Positions 28,401-41,600 of a stretch of 64,000 nucleotides of DNA are shown here, piece after piece. The stretch covers positions 47,588,065 through 47,652,064 of the forward strand of contig CM067348.1 in the NCBI GenBank assembly GCA_034190875.2, written 5' to 3'. A program made the position numbers and the translations under genes. The stretch's first letter is position 1, and each line of letters opens with the position of its first letter. Under the pieces are notes generated by a model, which searched no databases, was not told where the DNA came from, and was given only the letters and a program-made list of their open reading frames with translations. The stretch comes from Urechis unicinctus (lineage: Eukaryota; Annelida; Polychaeta; Xenopneusta; Urechidae).

Positions 28401-31400
28401 CTGGCTATTTCAGACAATCAATTGTAGCTGGTAATTGGCTATCACCAAATCCATAATGTATGTTTTCCTCTGTTATTTTATGAAAATATCAACACTGCTT
28501 CGATGTCAACGATGTTGTTATGCTTAAGGTGCGGCTCGGTAAGCCTGGCTATGAGCGATGATGTATCGAAGAAGCATGTGTTATCTCTGTGAAGCTACAA
28601 GATTGAAGGTCACTGCCGATGGACTATGAACGCATATGACAGCTCAAACAAAGGAAATGATAGATCTATCACATTCCATCATTGGTTCGTTTTTATAGAA
28701 GGCTGTCTTCGAGACGTCTCAGTAATCCCATAAATTGATAGAGCTTATTTGGCTGCGACCGTACCCCGCCGAACAAATTACAACAGTGATACCTCCCTAA
28801 AAAAATAAGCAACCCGCATAATAAGAAGAACACATAAGGTGTGATTCGTTTTTATTTACATTTTCCATATTGCATTACATGGATATAGGAGAGCACGAGC
28901 ACGCATAAAAGAGCTGCTTATATAACCGACCAAGCGTGTTGAACTATATTCGAAGCATTGTCTCGGTAAGAAATATAATGGGAAACCCGTTGTCATTAAC
29001 ACTGAGTCTTATTGGTGATTACTATAAATCCCTTCAGTATGTGATACGAGTTACACATACAAAAATAGGTTGCTCTTCGAAGGAAAACTTTAGATGTCAC
29101 AAACTCAATCAGAGCTGGTAGCCTGCTGTTCGTTTTTGGCATCAAATTATTTCGTATTTCTCAAGTGAGATATTTGGAAAATCCTATCGACCCATTTGTA
29201 ACCTAACCAACGAGCCGATAGCAAACCCCATGTGATTAATAATTGTTAATTGCTTTATTTTTACCACATTATCGCATCTACTATTAACTGGTGAACACCG
29301 CTCCACCTATATGAAATTTGTGAAGGTGTTTCGTGCAGCATGCTATGATGTATGCAAATGTCAATTACGAACGATCCATACGTTAGTCGTCGTATGGAGT
29401 GCATCACAATACTGCAGAAATCTCACACACAACATTATGATGTTATTGCTGTATGCATAAAAGTTAGGGTTACAAACAGATTTAGGCCACGAATACACGG
29501 CCAATCAAATCAGTGGCATAGCTGTCCCACTATTCACTACTCTATGATAAGCAGTCGGATTAGTAAAGAAGGTTACCCCTCGGCACTCGCTCAAACGAAT
29601 GTACCTCCTAATTATCGGATACATTTTTGTTAACACAAGTGGCACGGAAATAAGTTTTGCCTCAAACGCTTATCATCTCTTGCTGATAGCGGACGTTTTA
29701 ATGAAATTAATACCATTTATTTCGCACAGATGGAACGGATATTTTATGAATATCAAGTTAAGATGATGCACTAAAATAGACTATCAATGATTTTGCATAT
29801 CATAATAGACCCCATATCTCTGAATCGTTACAAACAGCTGAAACATCACGACAAAATGATTCGTCGCCTTTTTGGTCGCTTTTTAAGACAGAATACTTTT
29901 CTTCACACCATCGTGCAAGGAAATCGTGTAAAAGCATCGGACATAATATCGACAACATTTATATGAAAGATATTCAAGCGTCTCGAAATTTATGATAGAA
30001 TACGTAAAAATGCGTGTGGAGAAAAAGATGGATTCCCGACTCGAACCTGGGGATAGGTACTCCGTTGTAAATTTGTACAGCTTAAGGTCACCGCAAGACT
30101 GCTTGAGTACAGCGAGAAACAGAGATGTCTTAAACGGTAGGAGAGGTTATGTTAATATTGGAGTTTAACGTCGATTTTAATAACGAAGTTATATTGCGAC
30201 GATGATGGATGAGGATGATTGCCATGCTTAGACAGCTCCTTTTAGGTATCAGCGCAAATTTGGCAGAAACCTTATGCACAGACCGGGTTGCGAAACCCAC
30301 GCTGCATGAATTTAGGTCCAGCAAGGTACCATCGAGATACTGAATCAGGTGCATCCCTTTTCGGATTTGTGTACAGTCAGTTTCATTGAAATATTCCGAC
30401 ATTACAAACGGATGCAACCGGTTTGTAATAACATCAACTTATCGCCCACTGTCAGCCATATTGGACTGACATAAATACTTCGTGTTTTGATGCGATAATG
30501 AGGTAAACTAGATGGGAAATCACAATTATTAATATGGGACCCTGTTAGTTAATTGGTTAAGACATTTGTGTCGCTATATGGTCTAAATATATGACATTGT
30601 TTTTGATTATTCTTCAAAATTCTACAAGCTTGCAACTCGACTAATGATTCAAATTCAATGTATTATCGCTCACGTTTTTAGCTCCACACAATAAAAAGTA
30701 TGCATTTAACAGCTTAATATACGTGACATCCGGATTTGTCATTTTTCAATCAACGAAAGCCGAGATTATTTTCAATTTAAATATTTCATAAATTTCAACA
30801 GATTTAAAACATATGTCAAAGTTCCAAGCCGAAAATATAGCGTCTTGATGTCGAATCAGCACTTGCTAACTTTAATCAAATAAACCAAATCGATTACCCA
30901 AATATGGAAACTTTTAACTCGTTTTAATCAATATATAAATAATTACCTTGTCAGGCAAATCCATCAGGATTAGTGAAAATGCAGTTTCTCTAACAGCAGC
31001 TAACGCTTCAACTAGACGAACTCATGTGTGAGCAAGACACAGATCTCTTGGCGATCTCGCCTAGGCAGGCACTGCCTGTGAAATCACTTTTATCTGGCTT
31101 TGATTCCACTCCTGCTATTGATTATAACTCCTTGCGACGGCAGATTACTCATACTCTTGACAAGACAAACCAATCGAAAGCATTATCTGTTACATAATTT
31201 AGCTTTACACACTAACCACGAAATGCATAGAGAAGAGAAGCAGCATCGGACATACGGACGCTGTTTAAGTTTGATAGATTACAAGCAAACGTCGAATGTT
31301 TCTACAATTACCTCAACAGCATCAGCTTGACATAATGTGGAACATAATTTTTATCGGAATAAACCATACGATATTCCCACTGTCTTGTTTGTATCCATCA

Positions 31401-34400
31401 TTCTTTCGTTAGGAAAAGTATCCCTTATCTATTTGACAGCTTCTTTTCTGGATGTTATGAGAATCAGAGCCTACTCTTAACCCGTCAATTATTCGTCGAA
31501 AACCATTCACCTGGACAATAACAACGTGATTGGGGAAGAATGCATTGGACTGTGATATATAGATACGCGTCAGAGGCTCGTATGAAAGCACAGAGATAAT
31601 CAATATATCATTATGTGCAATTCTACTTCAGCCCGTTGAGCAACGTTAACTGTAACGGTGCTTAAATGCACTCAATACACTGCTAGGGTTTATCACTATA
31701 TAAGTACGCAACCATCATCAATAAAAGAAGATGCTCTAAATGAACTGTTTTCAATAAAATAAACTCCAGCCTATACTTCAGTAACTGATTGAGACTTTTA
31801 TTTATATGCATTAAATACTACCTTTGCAGTTGTGATAATATGCTTGATGTTTGAGTAGTTTTCGGGGTCAAACTACACACACATAATATTTCAGACAATA
31901 TTCGATCAAAAGCATGTTGCGTATACTCACTTCCTTTGCCACCGTCTTTACCTTTGTCCTTGTAGCCCTCAGCAACAATAAAATGCAGAACAGAGAGTTT
32001 TAATCGACCTTAAGCTTCACAGGTTTTTCAACCTTCATGTAATCTGGTGGCCTTGGAATCCTCTTGGTTCGTAATTATCGAGTCGCTGATGTGCCAGATA
32101 AACGGCTGAATGTGCTGCAGTTATCCCGCAACAGCCACGGGCTGAATTTAAATAGGGTATGTGAGCCAATTAATCTTGCAGGGTTCTACAGCACCGCATA
32201 TGGTCAATTGTTTGCAGAATTTATTACAATGCAGTTGGGGTTAAGATGCCTGCCGCATGTGTGCTTAGGAGCACATATGCTGACAGCTGTTGTATTGACC
32301 GCTACTTATAGGCGCTGGGTGTTCTGTCTGGAATTATATTGCTACGTTGACAGGGCTGACTATGCACTTCAGACTGTCGGTACTATGTTGTTGTTCAGGA
32401 AATATTGCTTTGATGCAAACCTGTGTTTCGTATTATCGAAATTCATTGTGACATTCTGTTCCATCGTCTTAAATTACAATGTTGGGTCAACATTTGCAAA
32501 TAGCTGTCTTGCTAGCTTTATTTCCCTACAATCATACATAAATTAAAGCATTTGATTTGCAACAAAGATATAACCGACGGGGACAAAATCACAGAGACAC
32601 TATTCTGGCTCATAGTGACAGTGTCGAACTTATGTTGTTTATCATGGTGTGGTTTCATCATCAATTTTCACTGGATGTCAAAAAAACTGTGGTTTTTAAC
32701 GAATTTATAATTGACATGTTTACAACATCTGCTGCAGTTGATATTCCAGGGACTTTCGGAATACAGATTGTATAGATCGGCTCACATTGTACTTTCACCA
32801 AGACGAAAAAGCGTTTGAAACTACATTCTGTTGTTCTAAAGTTCATGTTCTGAAAACTGAAAATTCTTGAATTCACATAACAGTATCAATCTGTTATTAA
32901 ACGCATAACGAGCTGTACACTACACATCCGGCTCGCTCGCTGAAAGATTGTACAAAAGTGTCATATTGAAACCACAACATATCGCACGCATATGAACCGT
33001 ATTACTGTTCGTCGAAATATTACCTGTACTATTATACGAGTTAAACGCGACACTTGAGGGTGCATGCTATAATCACGCGATTTAGTGTCTGCCGATATGC
33101 TATGTCGCACATCCGTTTGATCTAACATTTGATGCGAATGGAGATATATCAATATAGATGAATTTCAATTAAGTAAAAGTGGCAAGTGGTGAAAAAAAAA
33201 AAAATATAAACGAACCTTAGCAGTCAATTTCCTATATTCAATCAAGAAGATGCATTGCAAAAATGATATTGTTATTTACGTCCTGTCTTTAAACTATTGC
33301 CGTCTTCTAGGGAACAATTATAAAACATTTACGAAACATTTTCGGTTTTGACGTCTGACAATTTATATGGTTGTATGTTATGTTTTCACGAGTTCCTGCC
33401 AAGAACATTTACTTCTCCATTAAACAAGCTACTGCATCATTAGGTATGAAAGAACTGAAAGAGTCGGCAATCTGTCGAGCAATACATAACAACCGAGGCT
33501 AAAGTTACAACATCCTTGTGCGTTAGCAATGTCTTGACGTAGGTTAAGATCTTTGTTTAGGAACTCTTTCAGTGGTCGTAAATACAAGGTAAAATTCATT
33601 AATGTCATACACGAGAGTAATTACGACCATCATACACGTATTAGACAAATAATGAGCCTAGTCAACCGCTTCTCGGCATATGAGCAGACGGCTGTTAATG
33701 CAACATCAGTCGAAAATATTATTTTCTGCATACAGAATGCTTATCCATATCAAACAATGGTATTCCTGCAAAGCGTATGATGAACACGTTAAATTTGCAA
33801 CGTCAAAAACACCTCAACAAGTTATTTTACTGGTCGCACACACCCGTTTCCGGTGCAGTCAATATGTATTAAGGGATGAAATCAAAGGAAGTTCTCTGGC
33901 ATTGCTTAATGTCGGCATTAAATCAAGGACATCCCTTTCAAGCTGCCCAATCTATGTGCAATAAGTACAATAAGCCGGGATAAATGTTCTATAAGGCAAT
34001 AACTTATTGTAAAGAGTTGCTTGGCAGTGCTCTTTGTTGAGTTGAAGCATAGCTCTAATTGAAATACTAGTATGATGAAGTGTGGAAATGTGCCACAACT
34101 ACTAAGCATGATAGACATGCAGACAATTGGAATTTTCGCCAGTATGAATAATCAAACGGTGCGCAGAATAAGATCTATTATTTTGACAAATCCATGAAAT
34201 ATTGAGGACGCCATGGTTGCCAAGACCAAAAGGCAGCAATTATTTCTGATCACCTCGGGGTAAATGTTACACCAGCTTAAATTCAACTTCATTGGCGTAA
34301 TACTATAGCATTTGTCTAAAGTTTGACTTCTACTCTGCTATGGAGCAATGACGTAGATATTACTTTTGAATTGTTGACAAGTCCAAGTATCAGTAATTCA

Positions 34401-37400
34401 GACGACTCACATTAGCGAAAGCAACTTGAAAACCCTCATGGATATTTATTTTCGAACAAATCACACTATTGTTGTATAATGTACATTGTCAAAACATTCG
34501 CCAGATATGCTTTACTTGATGTGCTACTGTAATCACAAGCGATACATATCACAATTAGATAGATATTATCAGTCTATTGCTATTTAGAATCTTGGGATAA
34601 TGCTGTTGTCCGTCTGGTGTTGTGAAAATAATACTTAATGATTATTGACGAGGCATATTATTTTATGGTTCGCTTCCCTTGCGCTTAAATTTGCATTAGT
34701 CGTCGATTTGGTGTAATTTTTAATTTGCTTCCTTGTTGGTGTAGTTTCAACCATATATCGTTTACAATGTTATTGGAAACACCAAATCGGCAATTACTTT
34801 TCGAAAAAGTTGCATTGAAAGAACCACCAAACTTTGTCTCCAAAAACATCAGTTGAATAGTAAACTGGACCAGAAACTACCCATGCGTAACCATTTTCCG
34901 GTCCGCCGCTTGTTTGAGCTCATAACGTATAGCAGCGTAGTAAAGTGATGCAAAGTATGGATTTGTTTCCCCTAACTGAGCTGATCAATCTGAGGGATTG
35001 TATTTATCTTTTATCTGTTTCCGGTGCCATTCGAGTCCATATGTGCGTACGTGAAGGTTATATGCCGTTACATCGCCGACTGTATATTGAGCTCGGTATG
35101 TACGCTATCTTGGATCGCACGTAGAATTGTAATACAAAACCACACTGATATGCCTCGTCCCAAAAACACACCGAAGCAGCCTAACTCTAATTTTGAGTGA
35201 GGCAATAATACTACCCTTTTCCATACTCATCAACGAATGAGCTGGCAATAAATCATTATACTTTAAAACTCTTTCAAGCATGCTGCAAACCAAATAATAT
35301 ATTTCAGCAATCATCATTCTGATGCATTTAATATATGAAGCTGGACAATTTGCGTATTGAAGCTGGTTGTAGCTTGCGACTGCGTGGTTAGGACCATGAG
35401 TATAGTCCATATTGGTTTTGCTAGCATAATACTTATTTATATAGTTAATGTTGTCATCATTTACAATAAGTTCATTCTATTCGTTGTCTTTGCCGCTGTA
35501 CACAATCAATTATCTATGATATCAGTATTTCCCGGAAAATGTGCACATTCATAACAAATAGACTAGCAACCCTCTAACATACTATATAATAGTAACGATT
35601 TTTGTCAAACTTGATCCAGGGTTTTTGGCAGCACCGTCGGTATTATAACGAGAAACGTCGAGACGTTAATGTGCCAATGGAGTGGCATACCTCCTTTCTA
35701 AGAGATAAAGGAAAATTACTTGGCGAATATGAATTGGATAAGGAGGCAATCGAACGTGTTCAACACCTCAGGATAATATATGAATAGCAGACAGCAATGT
35801 GGTATTTTTGTATTTTGCAGTAGCATTTCTGATGACGAAAATATACTTGCTTCTTGTCATGCGTCAGAATTTTAGTCCTAAACGTGAAGGTAGGAGACCA
35901 TGAAGAAACACGATTATGTTACGGTGGCTAACAGCACCTTGGCGCTTCAGCACTCCTTGGGTGTTGTTGATGAAATAAGACTTCTAAATGTGCCATTTTG
36001 ACATAATCAATAGGTCCTCGGAATTGCGAACTATTGTCAGCAGGCTTGAACACGAGATATCAGAAGAACTGGATGACGATATGCTAAGGTTTAACACGCT
36101 TATTTGGTTTCGGCGTTCTAGAAAAAGGCATTACGTAGATAAGAGATATTTTTAGGTTTTTCATGCTCGTCAATACAGCTTCGGTTATGGACTGGGTGAT
36201 ACTATCCTAAGAGATATTTCATAGATTAACGAACACTACTATATTCGACATACATCCTGATTAATGAGACATGCATGACCGATTTCGATAAATTGTAACG
36301 GTCGTAGCAACTTGTGTACGGCACTGCTGTAATTGTATTGGTTCGGAGATTCCTTTCACACCTAATCGAACGAAGATTCGTATGTGAAATCTGGCGTGTA
36401 CGAGTTCCATTTGAGTGAAATATAAAAAGAGGAGATGTTGCTGTACCACGACTTTTAGTGAGAGATATGGGTTTTGCGAATGTAACAGATCCATGCAAAA
36501 TAAGACAAATAATAGGACATAGTTTCGAAAAGGCAATCTAATTACCGATGTTGTTTTGCCATGAATACCTATGCATTCGTTTTCCGCTCGTAACTATCAA
36601 TCCTTATAATGGCCTTATTGACAAATAGCAAGCATAACTGTGCGTTGGTGGAGGTTCGAATCCAAAATACCCGGCAAACTTACGAGCTAATACATACGTC
36701 AAAAGGCTATGGTGTAATATACATGACCCAGTATATGAGCTTCTATCTATACACTGTCTTGTCAAATTATCTTTTTGCTGTGGAATAACGTATTCTGCAG
36801 CTTTTATATCATCACGACGAGCTTGAACGTTTCTTGATACTAACATGTATATCAATAACGGATACACTACGGTTCTGCCACGAGTAATTGTTTTCATATC
36901 TTTACCCTGCCTACATAACAATAAGTAATTAGGATGCACAATTCAAAGGAAACGATCTATTTTGTTTTATCACCGTCAGTAATGGTCAAGTTACGACCAT
37001 GTAAAGGGGCTTAAATCGCCAATAACTTATTACACGCATGTTAAACGACGACACACACCTCGTGATGCTGACTGATAAAGCTATTCTACCATGCTCCAGC
37101 CACCAACAAAGACAAGTTATATACGTGGCATTTATGTGCAACTATATTATAAGTATGGCTAAAACAGCCCTATTAATGACAGGGAGAAATCAATTTACGG
37201 GTGCAATCCTGACTCATAATTGGGTATTAACTGCATGACGGATCTAGAGGGAGCACTAGACATCTTTGATCGGCGCCCAATATGTCAATGGCACGTGTAT
37301 TTCTTAGTTAGTGCAATGAGAGCAATTTGTGCCTGTTAATGTGTCAATTTGCAAAATTCTGGCAGATGGCACGACGCCGTTTTGCAGTTTTCAACCTTAG

Positions 37401-38614
37401 CCAATTTACAATGGCAGCAGCATCACGTAATTACAATCATTCTCTGCAACCATGTTCCCCGTAAGTGGCATAAAATGTTTCCTCGAATAGCCATACATCA
37501 ATTGCCGAGTATCTATTGTTTAGAGTGCCACTGTTGTTCCACGTATTGACTTATTTATATGAACAATGCGCATTTGTTTTATCAGGCGCGATTTGCATTA
37601 TCATTTAACATAAACCGGAATAGTTCACCACTGATAATATTAGTTAGATGTAGGATTATCATACCGTCGTGTTCCGCATTATCGCCTCGTATGGTCGCAT
37701 TTGCGAAATGATTTTGTGTATATGACAACGTTTTTTTCTGTTCCTGGGTACCACCATGCAATATGGCATTTTCGAGTCAAGGGTGTTTTTTAATCTGTAA
37801 CATGGTAGGTTCGTCTCGGGGACTGCGTAAACAATAGCATAATGTGAGATCTGCAATTTGCTCCCTGGAAAGTCTTCTCTTGGCAAGCTGTTATTGAGAC
37901 GATGCACTGTGCCTACCATGATGTAATTATGTTTTAGTTATACGTCTCCAATTGAGTTTTCATAGCTCCTACAAAATAATTGCAATCAAGCTTACATCAT
38001 AGGCTATTTGCACAGGTTTTATCCCAGAAATGTGGTAATGGCATGCAGTGTACGACTGCGGAATATTCCACTGTCTCGACAACATTAAGTTGATTAATGT
38101 CTTTACAGAGCAATGAGGCTATCTTTGATAAGAAACATTCGGGAGGGGTACCTGTTGAACATTTAAAGCTAACTTCGAAACAAGCCTTAAGTTCTTGGTT
38201 ATTCTATTTATCCTGGTTACGATCAACTGATTCGACGACGCACCTAAATAATTATCATATTGACAGTCTTAGATTTAAGCCAATCGCAACCATGAAGAAA
38301 GGCTATGAAATTTATACACATCTATCATACAACATCTCGCAAATCCTATTTGCTGATCCACGTTTAATCATATTAGCTTGCATGACGCCTTGCTTAGCTA
38401 ACATCAAGAGTGCTCATAACTATTGTATCTTTCTACTTCACCAATCATGCATCATGTTGCTGCATCGAGCTGTAACTACTTAACATTCATCTAAACAGAA
38501 CATGGCATCTCTTGTGTCTTAAACTAAACAAGTAAACGTGCTGTTACGACTCATATGTGGGATTACCCAGCGAAACAAACATTACCTGTTGTGTCACTAG
38601 CCAATACACCGTAT
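25456..38614 (+). repeat. Array unit 2 (about 13.2 kb)
   Basis: Second full head-to-tail unit, collinear with unit 1. Main differences: about 1.34 kb is missing at 28838 relative to 14554-15898 of unit 1 (including the microsatellite). It keeps about 350-450 bp near 28.45-28.77 kb that unit 1 lost, and about 200 bp at 30.46-30.67 kb that unit 1 lost at 17527. Over 20.4-26.4 kb against 33.55-39.57 kb the two units are nearly identical by eye, mostly differing in homopolymer length. No gene seen. Confidence 0.88.
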
Positions 38615-41600
38615 GATTACACTAATATTATCAGTCCGGGAGTATTGATTGTCGCGTGAGCATCTTTTAACTGATCTCATGATTAATAAGAACAAACTAT
38701 GCATGAATGTTAGATGCATGCCACGTTATGATTGATTATTGTAGGCGAATTAAGTCGATAAATGTCTGAAATTTACAGTTATGTTACAATACATAATTTA
38801 CAATTACCTCTGTCAGCGTGAGTAAGAGCCCACCCTTACCCTCACAGAGTTCACTTTATATCACAAGCCGACGGATGTAATAAAGGCGAAATAGAGGTAG
38901 CAGCGGAAAGCAGCCTTGACAGTAATCGGAGGATAAAGGAAACAATACTGTAACACCTTCGGTGGCCATTATAAAGAGCAAATCTCTGTCAACGAGCTGA
39001 ATTGCTAGCGAGAGATGCCTTTCCATTCGCTAGCACCTCTTAACGAGAGTTCACGTACGTAAAGGGCAGATATTAAGACATGGGACATATCCTATCGGAG
39101 GTACTACCTGTTCAGGCTACGAGACAGCTGCCAAACGTCCATCCACAGATTATGGCTTACATAGTCGAATGGTGGACATTCAACCGTGCTTGTCGTAAGC
39201 TACAAGCAACTTGAAAATAAAATTGTACATTTTTAATATAAACAAACTGCAAACAGCTTTATGCTAATCTTAACATGGTACGCACAAATTATATTGCCAT
39301 ATGGCTAGTCAAGCTTTTGTAAAAATGACGCGCGTAGTGTCACGGCATGAAACAATCGGGTCGAACGTTAGGCAGTATTTATATATCGGTGGGCTACAAC
39401 AATTCTAGATTCGATTAAGATGGCCGGAGAGAAGGGCCTGTGAAATATTTCTAAGTTAGCTTAAGTGATAAGCAATTCAACACAACCGATCGAATGGATT
39501 ATATTTGAGAACTCCATATCAAGCTATGTACACATTATAATCGTAAGGTAGGAGGAAGGAGCCAACGTTTACATTAAGCACAGAGATAATCAATATATCA
39601 TTATGTGCAATTCTACTTCAGCCCGTTGAGCAACGTTAACTGTAACGGTGCTTAAATGCACTCAATACACTGCTAGGGTTTATCACTATATAAGTACGCA
39701 ACCATCATCAATAAAAGAAGATGCTCTAAATGAACTGTTTTCAATAAAATAAACTCCAGCCTATACTTCAGTAACTGATTGAGACTTTTATTTATATGCA
39801 TTAAATACTACCTTTGCAGTTGTGATAATATGCTTGATGTTTGAGTAGTTTTCGGGGTCAAACTTACACACACATAATATTTCAGACAATATTCGATCAA
39901 AAGCATGTTGCGTATACTCACTTCCTTTGCCACCGTCTTTACCTTTGTCCTTGTAGCCCTCAGCAACAATAAAATGCAGAACAGAGAGTTTTAATCGACC
40001 TTAAGCTTCACAGGTTTTTCAACCTTCATGTAATCTGGTGGCCTTGGAATCCTCTTGGTTCGTAATTATCGAGTCGTTGATGTGACAGATAAACGGCTGA
40101 ATGTGCTGCAGTTATCCTGCAACAGCCACGGGCTGAATTTAAATAGGGTATGTGAGCCAATTAATCTTGCGGGTTTCGACAGCACCGCAAATGGTCAGTT
40201 GCTTGCAGAATTTATTACAATGCAGTTGGGGTTTAGATGCCTGCCACATTTGTGCTAAGGAGTACATATGCTGACAGCAATTGTATTGACCGCTACTTAT
40301 AGGCGCTGGTGTTTTGTCTGGAATTATATTGCTACGTTGACAGGGCTGACTATGTACTTCAGACTGTCGGTACTCAGTTGTTGTTCATGAAATATTGCTT
40401 TGATGCAAACCGGTGTTTCGTAATATCGAAATATATTGTGCCATTCTGTTCAATCGTCTTAAATTACATTGTTGGGTCAACATTTGCAAATAGCTGTCTT
40501 GCTAGCTTTGCTTCCCTACAATCATACATAAATTAGAGCATTTGATTTGCAGCAAAGATATAACCGACGGGGACAAAATCACAGAGACACTATTCTGGCT
40601 CATAGTGACGGTGTCGAACTTATGTTGTTTATCATAGTGAGGTTTCATCATCAATTTTCACTGGATGTCAAGAAAACGGTGGTTTTTAACGAATTTATTA
40701 TTGACATGTTTACAACATCTGCTGCGGCTGATATTCCAGGGACTTTCGGAATACAGATTGTATAGATCGGCTCACATTGTACATTCATCATGACGAAAAA
40801 GCGTTTGAAACTACCTTCTTTTGTTCTAAAGTTCATGTTCTGAAAACTTAATTCAGCGGCGCATAATTCTCATGAATTCACTTGACAGTATCAATCTGTT
40901 ATTAAACGCATAACGAGCTGTTCACTATACATCCGGTCGCTCGCTGAAACATTGTACACGAAGTGTCACGTTGAAACCATATGAACCGTATTGCTGTTCG
41001 TCGAAATATTACCTGTACTATTATACCAGTTAAACGCGACACCTCAGTGCATGCTATAATCACGCGATTGAGTGTCTGCCGATATGCTATGTCGCACATC
41101 CGTTTGATCTAACATTTGATGCCAATCGAGATATATCAATAGAGATGAATTTCAGTTTGGTGAAAGTGGCGAGTGGTTTGAAAAAAAAAATATAAACGAA
41201 CCATAGCAGTCAATTTCCTATATTCAATCAAGAAGATGCATTGCAAAAATGATATTGTGATTTACCTCCTCTCTTAAAACTATTGCCGTCTTCTAGTGAA
41301 CAATTATAAAACATTTACGAAACATTTTCGGTTTGGAAGTCTGACAATTTATATGGTTGTATGTTATGTTTTCACGGGTTCCTGCCAAGAACATTTACTT
41401 CTCCATTAAACAAGCTACTGCATCATTAGGTATGAAAGAACTGACAGAGTCGGCAATCTGTCGAGCAATACATAACAACCGAGGCTAAAGTTACGACATC
41501 CTTGTGCGTTAGCAATGTGTTGATGTAGGTTAAGATCTTTGTTTAGGAACTATTTCAGGGGTCGTAAATACAAGGTAAAACTCATTAATGTCATACACGA

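Noticed and set aside
32064-32546. 160-codon open frame, longest in the window
   Set aside because: The corresponding frames at 18927 and 40055 shift or end differently because of one-base changes, so there is no sign of protein-level constraint.
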